A stretch of DNA of 64,000 nucleotides from JAGXTF01 sp044224315 (GCA_044224315.1 JBGAKR010000002.1:1-64000), one strand, 5' to 3'; shown: positions 52,931-62,836, counted from the first letter of the stretch. Notes: a model not told the origin generated them from the sequence alone. Numbers and translations are program-made.

Positions 52931-53386
52931 TTAATTAAATATTTGTTCCAATCGATTGTGCGCCATATTAATTCCCTGGGCAAAGGGCATTTGAAGCATC
53001 TGATCGCGGAATGCGGCGGATTTATAAATGATATGCATGGTGAGTTTACTTGTATTTTCATTGATTTTTTCAAATTCTAAAAATTCAAGTTGAGGTGGAA
53101 ACGGTGTATTTTCCATTTCAAAAGTGCGGGTAATATTTACATTGGTTTCTATACTGTGTATGGCCCCGCTAAATCTATGCACATTGCCTTTTGGATCGGT
53201 AGTTTCGAATACATAACCACCATGGTTTTGGCAATCCAGTTTTATCACTTTTGTGCCCATCCATTGTTCCACAAATTCGGGCTCGATATATGCACTGAAT
53301 AGTGATTCTATCGGCAAATCAAATACACGTTCTACGGTTATTTGCTGGCTATTATCAACCGCATTTACTTTGGTTTTTAGTTCCAT
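52931..53386 (-). CDS. SRPBCC (AHSA1-like) domain protein
   Basis: 151 residues, a single START-like AHSA1 domain: VERVFDLPIESLFSAYIEPEFVEQWMG at the N-terminus (the W-G pair is family-typical), YVFETTDPKGNVHRFSGAI in the sheet, and a long C-terminal helix (GINMAHNRLEQIF). The fold binds hydrophobic ligands, and the ligand is not known here. It lies 1 nt after the ArsR-type regulator, the common pairing in which the regulator controls the SRPBCC gene. Confidence 0.87.
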   Translation of the reverse strand: MELKTKVNAVDNSQQITVERVFDLPIESLFSAYIEPEFVEQWMGTKVIKLDCQNHGGYVFETTDPKGNVHRFSGAIHSIETNVNITRTFEMENTPFPPQLEFLEFEKINENTSKLTMHIIYKSAAFRDQMLQMPFAQGINMAHNRLEQIFN

Positions 53387-53387
53387 A

Positions 53388-53714
53388 TTATTTCTTTTTT
53401 TGATTGTGTTTTTTCATAACTGCTTCTAATTTATTAAAGCGTTCGTCCCACATTTGCCTGAATGGCTCAATAAAATCGGCTACCTCTTTCATTTTTTTAG
53501 CATTAATTAAATAGTACATTTCACGTCCGTTGGGTTTTTGCTCCAGCAACTCACACTCTGTAAGTATGGCTAAATGTTTAGAAATGGTGGGCCTGGCCGA
53601 ATCAAAATTGGCCGCAATAGCCCCTGCTGTCATGGTATGCGAGGCCACCAGGGTAAGGATTGCCCGGCGTGTGGGATCGGCCAGTGCCTGAAATACATCT
53701 CTGCGCAAATTCAT
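53388..53714 (-). CDS. ArsR-family winged-helix repressor
   Basis: 108 residues. Winged helix-turn-helix about 8-80: VFQALADPTRRAILTLVA, recognition helix in ARPTISKHLAILTECELL, and a wing with KPNGREMYYL. There are no Cys ligands of the metal-sensing ArsR/SmtB type, which fits the subgroup paired with SRPBCC proteins, where the signal is unknown. Two palindromic boxes immediately upstream imply autoregulation of the regulator-SRPBCC pair. Confidence 0.88.
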   Translation of the reverse strand: MNLRRDVFQALADPTRRAILTLVASHTMTAGAIAANFDSARPTISKHLAILTECELLEQKPNGREMYYLINAKKMKEVADFIEPFRQMWDERFNKLEAVMKKHNQKKK

Positions 53715-53717
53715 TAT

Positions 53718-53759
53718 GTAGCTATTTGGCTACAAATATATGTGTAGACATTTGGCTAC
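53718..53759 (-). promoter_or_regulatory. Doubled operator with embedded promoter of the arsR-SRPBCC cluster
   Basis: Minus-strand boxes GTAGCCAAATAGCTAC (53718-53733) and GTAGCCAAATGTCTAC (53744-53759) are separated by 10 nt, 26 nt centre to centre. The GTAGC/GCTAC arms make the first a palindrome. TATATTTG (53733-53740), an exact TAnnTTTG -7 box, lies between them, and the first box ends 3 nt before the arsR ATG. Binding would block transcription initiation. Confidence 0.75.
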
Positions 53760-53857
53760 GCATGTTTTTTTTTTGAAAAATCTTAATCTTAGCCCAAACA
53801 ACCGATTCATGACAATCCCATGACCAACATTTTCAGTAACTTGCGTCTAGTATTTAA

Positions 53858-56800
53858 ATGGGTAGATTTTTACAGCTTATAATTTTTATTTTTTACTCTC
53901 TCTTTTCCTTTCAACAAAGCAAGGCCCAATGCACCATAACAGGTCCGCGAGACGCTTGCATAGGTGATTTACCCAGTTTTAAAGCCAGTGTTACCGGCAC
54001 CATTACCCAATACAGCTGGAATTTTGGTCCCTATGGCAAAAGTGCCAACACCTCTCCCATTATTAACGTAAATGCAGATGGGAAAGTGGTAATTTCACTT
54101 ACAGTTACAACTTCCTCAGGTGGTAGTTTTTCGGATACGCATGTATTAGTAGTACATAAAAGTCCAACGGCCAATATGGCCATCGACCCCAGCTCAAAGC
54201 TTTGTGCCGCCAACAATCTGGTCTGCCTTAAAAATACCAGCACCAAAGCCGATGCAGATTTTAAAAGAATAACACTTCTTTGGTATGACGGTAGCACAAG
54301 TAAAGTATCTGCCCCTATTCCGCTTATTTGCAAAAGCTTTCCGGGCGTTGGAAACTTTAGTTATAACATGGAAATTGAAGACAACTACGGATGCAAAAGC
54401 ACTGCTAAATTATCCATTACCGTTCACCCGAATGTAGTGCCCAATGTAACCTATACTTTAAATGATTATTGCGATTCGGTGCAGTATTGCTGGACCTCAA
54501 ATCCTGCAGGCGGAGCTGCATTTAATTACAGCTGGCTTAGTATACCCAATCAAAAACAAATCAATAATACGGCTAAAATTTGTGCCACATTAAAAGCCGG
54601 AACCAGCAAGCAATTTAAATGTATAGTTGAAAATGAATTTGGCTGCAAAGACTCTACAATTGTTACCGGTAATGCCTATTTACGCAAACTTACCGGAGTA
54701 ATTAGTGGGCGAAAATATTGCGCCTCAAACGCAAATAATGGTTCATTTACTGCCAGCGAAAATGTAACCTGGAAACTGAATGGAAAAAAAATAGGGGTTT
54801 CAAATAAATTTATTTTTTCAACCTACAGAACCGGATGGAATTATATCACGGGTGAGCAACTCCCCCCATGCAAGGGTGTAATTTCCGATTCGTTTTTTAT
54901 TACCCAGGTTGTTGCATCCGGCCATGCATATAACAATATCAGGCACAAAGTAATTGACACTGTTCTTTTTGAAAACAAATCGTATGGCTCAGCCGGAACA
55001 GCGCTAAAATTCATCTGGAGTTTTAACGACCCCGCTGCCCCTGCTTGCACTACCGACCGCAAGAAAAACTTAAATTTCAATTCAAATTGCAATTTTAGTT
55101 TAGATCAAATTGCCAGGCACTATTACAAACAAAAAAAATGTTTTGTTGCCAACCTATTTGTGATCGACACCATATCGGGTTGCAAATCGGACACCAACTT
55201 TATTATAACCCGGTATGATTACTGCGACACTTTCATCCCAAACAATATAGTATGTTTGGGAAATGCTGCTTTCTTCCGCATGAATGATGCAGCATGGATT
55301 AAAACAGGGGGCATCCGAGATACGGTTTTTACGGATACTGGGGAAAAAGTCTCATATTTAATTTTCCCCGGTATTGGCATACAAGGCCATTATTATAAAA
55401 CCGTTGGGTATAAATCTCCCATTTTTAAACGTTACTATAACCGGGATACAGTTTGGAAAGAAAAAGCCGGAAAAATAATAATTGATAGCTTTAGAAATAT
55501 TGGCTGGATTTCGGATACTTTTTTTAATAAAATACTGGTAAAATATCGTCCAAATGCATTCTTCAAACTTACCCCTACAAGCCTCTGTCCTCCTTGGGCT
55601 TCAGAGTTGCGCTTTAATGCCAAATACTGGCAAAACCCCGATACAATTATCATAAACTGGGGCGATACTATTGAAAAATATTATGGTTATACCGGCGACT
55701 CAGCTCTGCTGCCGATACTTAAACACACCTATAAAAAAGCTGGCAAATTGGGGGTTAGTGTTGTATTAAAACCCAAGGGCGGTTGTGTCAATTCTGCCGC
55801 TGCAACCATAGAAAATGGACTGAAAATTAATTTTGGTGCCAATACAAGCTGTAGTTGGAGAAAAGTTTGTTTCTGGGATTCAATTTATGTGCTTGCAAAC
55901 GGCAAAAAATTTGATGCCAGTTATGGTAAAATTTCATGGGACTTTGGAGATGGAACCTTCGACAGCATCGACAATCCTTGCAAAATCTATAAATTACCGG
56001 GCACTTATACAATTAAATTAAAAGCCATATCAAAACAAAGTTGTGGTGATTCGGTTACCAAAACCATTACGCTCAGCGGCCCGGTGGCTGGGATTAAACA
56101 AGCCCCTCTCATTTATTGCAGCTCATTAAATACATTTTACGACTCGAGCTATATTTCAGGCAATTTAAACGGAGACTCCATCATTCAATACGCCTGGGAT
56201 TTCGGGGACGGAACGCCTACCCTATATGGCAAAACCCCATCACACATTTACCCATCAGGTGGACAGTATAAAATAAGCTTAAAAATTACTACAAAAAAAG
56301 GTTGTACCGATTTTATCAGCCAAATGCTAAAAGTTCTTGGGCCAGTTATTAAAGCGCAGACTGCATCCGACACAACTGGCTGTGCTCCCTTATCCATAAA
56401 ACTCAATAATTTATCTACGCAATGCGGCAATTTTATTTGGCAATTTGGGGATGCAGAAAACAACACTTACTCAACCAAAAGCGATACCTCTGTGGCGTTT
56501 AAATATACCCAACCCGGTGTATATTTTGTTAAGTTAATTGGTGGAGATAGTTTTTATAATCCGAATACAAAAAGCAGATATTATTGTTCGGCTACATATC
56601 CTTCAAAAGGCGATACTTCACTGCGATTTGAAGTATATCCGCGCAGCATTGCCGATCTGGAAATCCCGGATTCCATTTGCCTGAATGCACAATTTTTAAT
56701 TAAAAACAAAAGTAAAGATACAAGCATAAGATACCGTTGGCAAATAGATAATTCCAATCCATTCGATACAACTTTGGTAAATTTATATGCCACTTTCACC

Positions 56801-57430
56801 CAAACAGGTACGTACCCCATAAAACTTATCACCCTAACGGACAGCAATAAAAAATGGTGCCCGGATACCACAATTACCCAGGCCAAGGTGGTAATGCACC
56901 CTGCGCTTTTTGAAACGGACTGTAAACTAACAAAGGCACCGGGCCTTTATCTTAAAAACAAAACAGCACCCCAGGCGCAGATTTACAATTGGTATGAAAT
57001 GCGGGAATCAGATTCAAGCCTTAGTCCACTTGTATCCCAACGTGATTTGCAGAACTACCAGTTTGATACCGGAAAACACATTATTTGTTTGTATACCACA
57101 AACCCTGATTATTGCATTGCGCCCACATGCAGCACCGTTTTGGTAATTAATTTCATTCGTTTGGCAAATGTTTTTACACCGGGAAATGACGGATATAACG
57201 ATGTATTTAAAGTGCCTTTTGCAGGGTATAAAAATTTTGAATTAAAAATATTTAACCGATATGGTGAAACTGTTTTTATTAGCAATGACCCTAAATTTCA
57301 GTGGAATGGAAAGGTAAACAATACAGGGGCGCAATTGCCCAGTGGCACATACTTTTATCAGCTGAGTTTCTTAGAAGATTGTAAAAATAAAAACACAACA
57401 ATTACAGGTTCGGTGAATTTATTACGTTAA
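53858..57430 (+). CDS. Secreted PKD-repeat protein with T9SS type B (gliding-associated) C-terminal domain
   Basis: 1190 residues. Signal peptide (FLQLIIFIFYSLFSFQQSKAQ). Irregular PKD/Ig-like repeats follow along the whole length, some clear (YSWNFGPYG, WDFGDGTFDS, WDFGDGTPTL, WQFGDAENN), others degenerate and rich in paired Cys. The last 90 residues are a T9SS type B sorting domain: ANVFTPGNDGYNDVF, LKIFNRYGETVF, WNGKVNNTGAQLPSGTYFYQL. Type B cargo is secreted by T9SS and often needs a PorP/SprF-type partner, none of which is encoded here. It is unrelated in detail to the array proteins and transcribed alone. Adhesive or structural role inferred. Confidence 0.88.
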   Translation: MGRFLQLIIFIFYSLFSFQQSKAQCTITGPRDACIGDLPSFKASVTGTITQYSWNFGPYGKSANTSPIINVNADGKVVISLTVTTSSGGSFSDTHVLVVHKSPTANMAIDPSSKLCAANNLVCLKNTSTKADADFKRITLLWYDGSTSKVSAPIPLICKSFPGVGNFSYNMEIEDNYGCKSTAKLSITVHPNVVPNVTYTLNDYCDSVQYCWTSNPAGGAAFNYSWLSIPNQKQINNTAKICATLKAGTSKQFKCIVENEFGCKDSTIVTGNAYLRKLTGVISGRKYCASNANNGSFTASENVTWKLNGKKIGVSNKFIFSTYRTGWNYITGEQLPPCKGVISDSFFITQVVASGHAYNNIRHKVIDTVLFENKSYGSAGTALKFIWSFNDPAAPACTTDRKKNLNFNSNCNFSLDQIARHYYKQKKCFVANLFVIDTISGCKSDTNFIITRYDYCDTFIPNNIVCLGNAAFFRMNDAAWIKTGGIRDTVFTDTGEKVSYLIFPGIGIQGHYYKTVGYKSPIFKRYYNRDTVWKEKAGKIIIDSFRNIGWISDTFFNKILVKYRPNAFFKLTPTSLCPPWASELRFNAKYWQNPDTIIINWGDTIEKYYGYTGDSALLPILKHTYKKAGKLGVSVVLKPKGGCVNSAAATIENGLKINFGANTSCSWRKVCFWDSIYVLANGKKFDASYGKISWDFGDGTFDSIDNPCKIYKLPGTYTIKLKAISKQSCGDSVTKTITLSGPVAGIKQAPLIYCSSLNTFYDSSYISGNLNGDSIIQYAWDFGDGTPTLYGKTPSHIYPSGGQYKISLKITTKKGCTDFISQMLKVLGPVIKAQTASDTTGCAPLSIKLNNLSTQCGNFIWQFGDAENNTYSTKSDTSVAFKYTQPGVYFVKLIGGDSFYNPNTKSRYYCSATYPSKGDTSLRFEVYPRSIADLEIPDSICLNAQFLIKNKSKDTSIRYRWQIDNSNPFDTTLVNLYATFTQTGTYPIKLITLTDSNKKWCPDTTITQAKVVMHPALFETDCKLTKAPGLYLKNKTAPQAQIYNWYEMRESDSSLSPLVSQRDLQNYQFDTGKHIICLYTTNPDYCIAPTCSTVLVINFIRLANVFTPGNDGYNDVFKVPFAGYKNFELKIFNRYGETVFISNDPKFQWNGKVNNTGAQLPSGTYFYQLSFLEDCKNKNTTITGSVNLLR

Positions 57431-57440
57431 AATAATTTAT

Positions 57441-57863
57441 TTAATCTGCAATTGAATATCGTTCCATAACCCAATCCGGAATTTCGACTGGTTTATTGGT
57501 TGCAAGGCTGATCATGGTATATTTGGCCCAGCCGCTGCAGCAACTTTTGCCGGTTTTTGCATTTTTAATATCAAACATCACCCAGGCAATTTTGTTCTCA
57601 AATGCCTTCAGGTGCGTTTCTATGTGCATCTCATCTCCCAGCTTTAAAGGCCGTTTAAAATGCATTTCGGTTGATACCAGCACCCACCCCAACCCATTGT
57701 CCAAAAACTCCTGCATAGAGCAATTATAACAACGTGCCATTTGATCAAATCGGGCGGCCAATACATAATCCACATAACGCGATGAATGCACATGGTTAAA
57801 CATGTCAATATCATCGGGGCGCACAGCCAGTTGGGTGGTATAAACATTGGTATTTAAGCGCAT
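57441..57863 (-). CDS. Acyl-CoA thioesterase, hotdog fold (4HBT type)
   Basis: 140 residues from ATG 57863; a longer reading adds 17 unrelated residues. Single hotdog domain: the active-site region PDDIDMFNHVHSSRYVDYVLAARFD contains the Asp/His pattern of 4-hydroxybenzoyl-CoA thioesterase-like enzymes (YbgC/FadM type), followed by the central helix and strands (MHFKRPLKLGDEMHIETHL). It hydrolyses acyl-CoA thioesters, substrate unknown. Convergent with the T9SS type B gene, with 10 bp between stops. Confidence 0.85.
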   Translation of the reverse strand: MRLNTNVYTTQLAVRPDDIDMFNHVHSSRYVDYVLAARFDQMARCYNCSMQEFLDNGLGWVLVSTEMHFKRPLKLGDEMHIETHLKAFENKIAWVMFDIKNAKTGKSCCSGWAKYTMISLATNKPVEIPDWVMERYSIAD

Positions 57864-57939
57864 GGGATTAAAAATCAGGGCAAAGTTAGTACAGGCCGCA
57901 GCACGGCAAGACATTTTGGGTGAAATTAAAAGCAGAATT

Positions 57940-58551
57940 TTAGAACAAGCCGTTGATGGTGCTTTCTACCTGCTGAATAACAGTGGCAGCATGGTCTGGA
58001 TTTTCTTCAAAGTTGAGGTCATCCACATTAAAGATGAGTAATTGACCTTTGTAATCCGAAATCCAGGCTTCGTAGCGTTCGTTGAGGCGTTTGAGGTAAT
58101 CCAGGCGAATGGCATCTTCAAAATCGCGGCCCCGCATTTGGATTTGGTGCACCAATTTGGGAATACCAGCGCGCAGATAAATGAGCAAATCGGGCGGTTG
58201 CACCTGCTCGTTGATGCTTTCAAACAAACGGCTGTAGGTTTCAAAGTCGCGGGTACTCATAAGGCCCATAGCGTGCAGATTGGGTGCAAAAATGTGGGCA
58301 TCCTCATAAATGGTGCGGTCCTGAATCACAGTTTTTTCACCACTGCGTATTTCGCGAATATGTTTCCAGCGGGCATTTAAAAAAAACACTTGCAGGTTGA
58401 AACTCCAACGCTGCATGTCTTCATAAAAATCAGAGATGTACGGATTATCGTCCATGTCCTCCAACTGCATATCCCAGCCATAGTGTTTAGCAAGGATGTT
58501 GGTAAGGGTAGTTTTTCCGGCTCCAATGTTACCGGCTACTGCAATATGCAT
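57940..58551 (-). CDS. Deoxynucleoside kinase (dGK/dCK-like)
   Basis: 203 residues from ATG 58551 (MHIAVAGNIGAGKTT); another ATG two codons earlier (58557) is possible. The longer reading adds over 70 residues without similarity. P-loop GNIGAGKTT, then the DMDDNPYISDFYEDMQRWSFNLQVFFLNAR segment, the catalytic ERS-like motif here as DRTIYED, and the lid LRAGIPKLVHQIQMRGRDFE. The family phosphorylates deoxyguanosine/deoxyadenosine or deoxycytidine for dNTP salvage. It complements thymidine kinase at 29870. Divergent from the ABC exporter. Confidence 0.87.
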   Translation of the reverse strand: MHIAVAGNIGAGKTTLTNILAKHYGWDMQLEDMDDNPYISDFYEDMQRWSFNLQVFFLNARWKHIREIRSGEKTVIQDRTIYEDAHIFAPNLHAMGLMSTRDFETYSRLFESINEQVQPPDLLIYLRAGIPKLVHQIQMRGRDFEDAIRLDYLKRLNERYEAWISDYKGQLLIFNVDDLNFEENPDHAATVIQQVESTINGLF

Positions 58552-58643
58552 GGCCATGCTGCAATAATAGGCAAAGCCTTGCAGGAGTAACAAATTTTGT
58601 GGAAAAGTATGTCGGTTTTTCAAACCAAACCAAATCTTTGGCC

Positions 58644-58651
58644 TATTTTTG
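58644..58651 (+). promoter_or_regulatory. Putative -7 element of the ABC exporter gene
   Basis: TATTTTTG fits TAnnTTTG and ends 23 nt before the ATG at 58675. It lies downstream of the alternative in-frame start at 58597, which argues for the later start. Confidence 0.4.
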
Positions 58652-58674
58652 CGGGCCTTCTGCCATTTGAAACC

Positions 58675-60420
58675 ATGAAATTTCCGAAAATCGACTTCAG
58701 CCTGCTGCGCAGAATTACCCAATTGGCACTCCCCTTTAAGGCTACCTTTCGCTGGGCCGTTTTTCTCACAATTTTCCAATCGGTCCTTTCAGCAGTTCAA
58801 CCCTGGTTTTACCAACATGTAATAGATAATTATATTTTAAAACTGGATTTGCACGGATTAGGTATCTGGAGTTTGATAATTTTGGGCATGTTGCTTTTGC
58901 AAAGCGCACTGGGTTTTGCCACCAGCTATTTGGGTGAATTAATCGGGCAGAATGTGATATTACAAATGCGCGATTATGTATACAAACATTTAATCAGTTT
59001 GCGCCTTTCTTTTTTCGATAAAACACCTGTTGGAACAGCGGTTACACGCACCATTAGCGATATAGAAACCATTGCCGAATTATTTGCATCGGGCCTGATT
59101 ACCATTGCCGGAGATTTATTTCAAATTATAGTAATACTGGGTCTGATGTTCACTATGAACTGGAAACTTACCCTTATTTCGCTCTGTGTTTTGCCATTGC
59201 TTGTATGGGCCGCAAACCGCTTTCGCAAAGGGGTTCGCGACAGCTTTCAGGAAGTCAGAACCGAGGTAGCCAAACTCAATGCATTTTTGCAGGAGCATAT
59301 TACAGGTATGCAGGTGGTGCAGATTTTTAACCGCCAAAAAGCCGAAGAAAATAAATTTAAAGTAATTAATGCAAGGCACCGAGATGCCAATATTCGCAGT
59401 ATTTTTTATTATGCCATATTTTTTCCGGTGGTAGAATTAATTGTGGCAGCTACTATGGCCATTTTGGTATGGTGGGGCAGCCGCGGTATTTTAAATAATA
59501 GTGTACAACCTGGCGAATTAACTGCATTTATCATGTTTATTAATCTATTTTTCCGTCCGGTGCGAATGATTGCCGACCGGTTTAACAATATCCAAATGGG
59601 GATGATTGCCGCCGATCGCATTTTTAAATTAATTGATGATGAAGAAAACAAAGAAACTTCGGGCGCATTTAAAAACGGAAAATTAAATGGCAAAATAGAA
59701 TTTAAAAACGTAGGCTTTAGTTATGATGGAGAAAATGCTGTTATTAAAGACCTGTCATTCACGGCCAACCCTGGCGAAACTGTTGCCATTGTAGGGCATA
59801 CCGGCAGTGGAAAAACCACTTTAATCAACTTGGTAAGCCGATTTTATACGCACACCTCCGGGCAAATTTTGGTGGATGATGTAGAGGTAGAAAAATACGA
59901 TCTTGCATTTTTACGCAAACAAATTTCGGTGGTATTACAGGATGTATTTTTATTTTCAGGAAGCATCACAGACAACATTCGTTTGCGCGATCCCAATATT
60001 ACTGTTGAAGCCATAGAACGCGCCGCAAAAACCATTGGGGCTTATGATTTTATTCAAAATTTACCCGGCAAATTTGATTTCAACGTAATGGAACGCGGCA
60101 TGTCATTGTCGTTAGGACAAAGGCAATTGGTTTCATTCATCCGAGCCCTGGCCTTTGATCCGGCAGTAATTATATTAGACGAAGCTACCAGCAGTATAGA
60201 CTCTGAAACCGAAACCCTTATTCAAAATGCCATTGACAAATTATTGGCCGGCCGCACCAGCCTGGTAATTGCACACCGGTTAAGTACCATTCGCAATGCC
60301 GACAAAATATTGGTATTGGAAAAAGGGGTTTTAATTGAAGAAGGCAATCACGAAAAATTGATGGCTTTGAAGGGTAAATACGCAGAATTGTACCATACGC
60401 AATTAGAAGCAGTGGGGTAA
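58675..60420 (+). CDS. ABC exporter, fused membrane and ATPase domains
   Basis: 581 residues from ATG 58675. Six-helix type I exporter domain (about 1-315) and nucleotide-binding domain (about 335-575) with Walker A GHTGSGKTTL, Q-loop VVLQDVFLFSG, signature LSLGQRQL, Walker B VIILDEATSSID and the switch His in IAHRLS. One subunit carries both domains, so it acts as a homodimer or in a heterodimer. The signature LSLGQ is the variant common in MsbA-like/multidrug exporters of this phylum. Substrate (lipid or drug) not predictable. No partner half-transporter gene is adjacent. Confidence 0.9.
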   Translation: MKFPKIDFSLLRRITQLALPFKATFRWAVFLTIFQSVLSAVQPWFYQHVIDNYILKLDLHGLGIWSLIILGMLLLQSALGFATSYLGELIGQNVILQMRDYVYKHLISLRLSFFDKTPVGTAVTRTISDIETIAELFASGLITIAGDLFQIIVILGLMFTMNWKLTLISLCVLPLLVWAANRFRKGVRDSFQEVRTEVAKLNAFLQEHITGMQVVQIFNRQKAEENKFKVINARHRDANIRSIFYYAIFFPVVELIVAATMAILVWWGSRGILNNSVQPGELTAFIMFINLFFRPVRMIADRFNNIQMGMIAADRIFKLIDDEENKETSGAFKNGKLNGKIEFKNVGFSYDGENAVIKDLSFTANPGETVAIVGHTGSGKTTLINLVSRFYTHTSGQILVDDVEVEKYDLAFLRKQISVVLQDVFLFSGSITDNIRLRDPNITVEAIERAAKTIGAYDFIQNLPGKFDFNVMERGMSLSLGQRQLVSFIRALAFDPAVIILDEATSSIDSETETLIQNAIDKLLAGRTSLVIAHRLSTIRNADKILVLEKGVLIEEGNHEKLMALKGKYAELYHTQLEAVG

Positions 60421-60642
60421 AAATTAGTGGTTTGGCATAATAGTAGATTGGGCATTAGGTAAGTGTAATTGCAGTCAGTCTATTTTGTTAAGTTTAGAAG
60501 TAAGCGAACAGTATTGGCCGAGGCATCTTTTTGCGGGTCAAATAGTGCTCAAAATTGGCACAGCGGACCCAAAGATTTGAATCGTTTTTAATTATTGCGG
60601 AGTAACCAAATTGCATTAATTCCGCTGGGGCCGTCTCATTCA

Positions 60643-60676
60643 TAATTCACAATTCACCATTGACAATTCACAATTA
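60643..60676. repeat. Short AATTCAC-type repeat at the 3' end of the TonB receptor gene
   Basis: AATTCAC recurs three times within 34 bp, with a related CATTGAC step, ending at the receptor stop codon. The same ATTCACAATTCACAATT string occurs at 52917-52933. The 253 bp between the ABC exporter and the receptor otherwise show nothing I can interpret. Confidence 0.6.
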
Positions 60677-62836
60677 CATTTTCCATTTGATTGAAAAATT
60701 AATAACCCTACCATCAATGGGTGCCCAAAGCTGATGAAATGCGGGATTGGCTAATGTACCATCATAGATTTTGGCAGATTTATTCTGCCTGAAATCCAAC
60801 AAATTTTCACCGTTTAAAACAAAGGCTACTTTTTTATAATTATACATAACCATGGCGGCAAAAAGCAGGTAATTTTTTACCGGTTTATAATACTGATCTA
60901 CCTGACCGGCGATGTAAGAAGATTCAATACCGGCATGCAGATTTCCGTTTATTTCGCGCATTATCATGGCTGATAAATTGTGTTTAGGTGTAACGGTTAC
61001 TAACGGATTTTTTGCATCATACATTTTTCTTACATGCGTAAATACATATCCCAGATACAATTCCCAATCGCCTTTTTCAAGCCGGGCGTATGTTTGCAAA
61101 CCCGCAGTGCGAATGCTTTTTTCGGCATTCATCATATATTTCACATTGGCAATTGTGGATGAATCAATTACTGGTTGAGACAAATCGGAATAAAAAAATG
61201 CCTGGTTTAACGTAATACTTGTATGGCGTGCAATAGTGCGGTGATAATTCACGTCGGCATTGATACCCTTTGATTTTTCGAGCTTCAAATTAATACTAGG
61301 ATTTACAATTTTAATATCCGTTTCGGGATTTATGTAAGATCCCAAATTAGGCACTTTGTATCCTAATCCCCCGTTCAGACGCGCTGTAATTGCCGAATTG
61401 GCGCGGTACATAAGAGACAAACGGGGCAATGGAATAAATTTGTATTGGCTATGGTAATCCATCCTAAACCCCGATTCAATCACCCATTTGGCTACGTTCC
61501 AAGTATTTTGTATAAACGAACCTAAAGTAAAATAGGAATAATTCGGCGGTATTGCAGCGCTACTCCAAGGGTGTACAGTTTGGTTATTAAACTGATCTCC
61601 ATTTGCATTTACACCCAGCACCCAACTCATTTTATCTACCTTTTTAAAATACGAAAACTCTGAGTAAAGTAATTTTTGATTAATGGCTAAATCGTAATAT
61701 TTTGTATCTAGCAATTGATTAAAATCACTGCCCGATATTTTAAAAGTTATATTCTGGTTTTTATTTATTTCGTGCAAAATTTTCACATCCGCACTGTGCC
61801 GTTTTATGCGGTTGTTGATATGGTAAACCGAATCGATTTCATCGCCCTTAAAATAATTCATATCCCCTCCTTTTCGGGTGTCCATAGTACCCGTATAATT
61901 GAAGGTAAGGGTTGATTTTTTAGATAAATAGAATTGCAATTTGGGATGTATTACCAGGCTGTGAATCCAGGCCACATCACTCAATCCGTCTTTATTCACA
62001 TCAACAGGTTTTTCGGTGGTATATCCGGTAAAAAAAGTATAGCCCAGTTTTTTATTTCTTTTGGCAGCATACAAATTAAAATTGGTTTCTTTTAGCGAGG
62101 TTTGATTGGCGGTAAAGCTCAATTCCTGCTTCTGCCCCGGATCTTTACTCACCAGATTAATAACCCCGCCTATTGCGTCGCCCCCATACAAAGTGCTGGC
62201 TGAGCCTTTAATGATTTCGATTTGTTTCAAATCCAAAGGGGGTATTTGCAGGATGCCAAAACTACCCGACATGCCTCCATACAGTGGCATTCCATCTTTC
62301 AAAATTTGGGTATATCGGCCATTTAAACCCTGCACCCTGGCGTAGGTATTGCCCGAACTGGCCGAAACCTGTTGCATCTGAATGCCCGCTATATCACCCA
62401 ACAAACTCATAATATTACCCGGTTTAATGCCATTCTCTTCGTTCATATCATCAATCCCCAATACTTCAATCCGGGTGGGATTGTTTTCTATCCGCGAATT
62501 GGTGCGCACCGAGGTTACCGTAATTTCCTCCACATCTGATTCGTTGGGCAATAGGAAAATGAAATAGATTTTTCCGGCTGCTATGTCCAACTGAATCGAT
62601 TTATTTTCAAAACCAGTGGCATTAAAACTCAAATTAGCTTTGCCCAAATTGGTAAAATTCAATATTGCAACCCCTGCTGAATCGGTAACGGCATTTTCAC
62701 TGCCCTCCTTGCTGATTACTTTACAATCCACAACCGGCTCCTTTGATATACTGTCTTTAATGATGAGTGTGATTTGCACCTGTGCATAAAGGTTTGTGCA
62801 AAAAAGCACAAGAATCGAAATAAATAACTTTTTCAT
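60674..62836 (-). CDS. TonB-dependent outer-membrane receptor with carboxypeptidase-like N-terminal domain
   Basis: 720 residues. Signal peptide MKKLFISILVLFCTNLYAQ. CarboxypepD-reg-like domain about 20-100. Plug about 105-230: EEITVTSVRTNSR, GRYTQILKDGMPLYGG, and LKQIEIIKGSASTLYGGDAIGGVINLV, the classical plug end. A 22-strand barrel runs to the terminal aromatic-ending strand VINFSIKWKM. It imports a ligand across the outer membrane using TonB energy. It is shorter than SusC and has no SusD partner, so a polysaccharide is unlikely. The His-rich small protein upstream suggests a metal or metal chelate (inference). Preceded by the PepSY-like gene. Confidence 0.88.
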   Translation of the reverse strand: MKKLFISILVLFCTNLYAQVQITLIIKDSISKEPVVDCKVISKEGSENAVTDSAGVAILNFTNLGKANLSFNATGFENKSIQLDIAAGKIYFIFLLPNESDVEEITVTSVRTNSRIENNPTRIEVLGIDDMNEENGIKPGNIMSLLGDIAGIQMQQVSASSGNTYARVQGLNGRYTQILKDGMPLYGGMSGSFGILQIPPLDLKQIEIIKGSASTLYGGDAIGGVINLVSKDPGQKQELSFTANQTSLKETNFNLYAAKRNKKLGYTFFTGYTTEKPVDVNKDGLSDVAWIHSLVIHPKLQFYLSKKSTLTFNYTGTMDTRKGGDMNYFKGDEIDSVYHINNRIKRHSADVKILHEINKNQNITFKISGSDFNQLLDTKYYDLAINQKLLYSEFSYFKKVDKMSWVLGVNANGDQFNNQTVHPWSSAAIPPNYSYFTLGSFIQNTWNVAKWVIESGFRMDYHSQYKFIPLPRLSLMYRANSAITARLNGGLGYKVPNLGSYINPETDIKIVNPSINLKLEKSKGINADVNYHRTIARHTSITLNQAFFYSDLSQPVIDSSTIANVKYMMNAEKSIRTAGLQTYARLEKGDWELYLGYVFTHVRKMYDAKNPLVTVTPKHNLSAMIMREINGNLHAGIESSYIAGQVDQYYKPVKNYLLFAAMVMYNYKKVAFVLNGENLLDFRQNKSAKIYDGTLANPAFHQLWAPIDGRVINFSIKWKM

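Noticed and set aside
58597..58675. Longer start of the ABC exporter at 58597
   Set aside because: It lies upstream of a good TAnnTTTG box and adds 26 residues not expected in the family. ATG 58675 gives the normal length.
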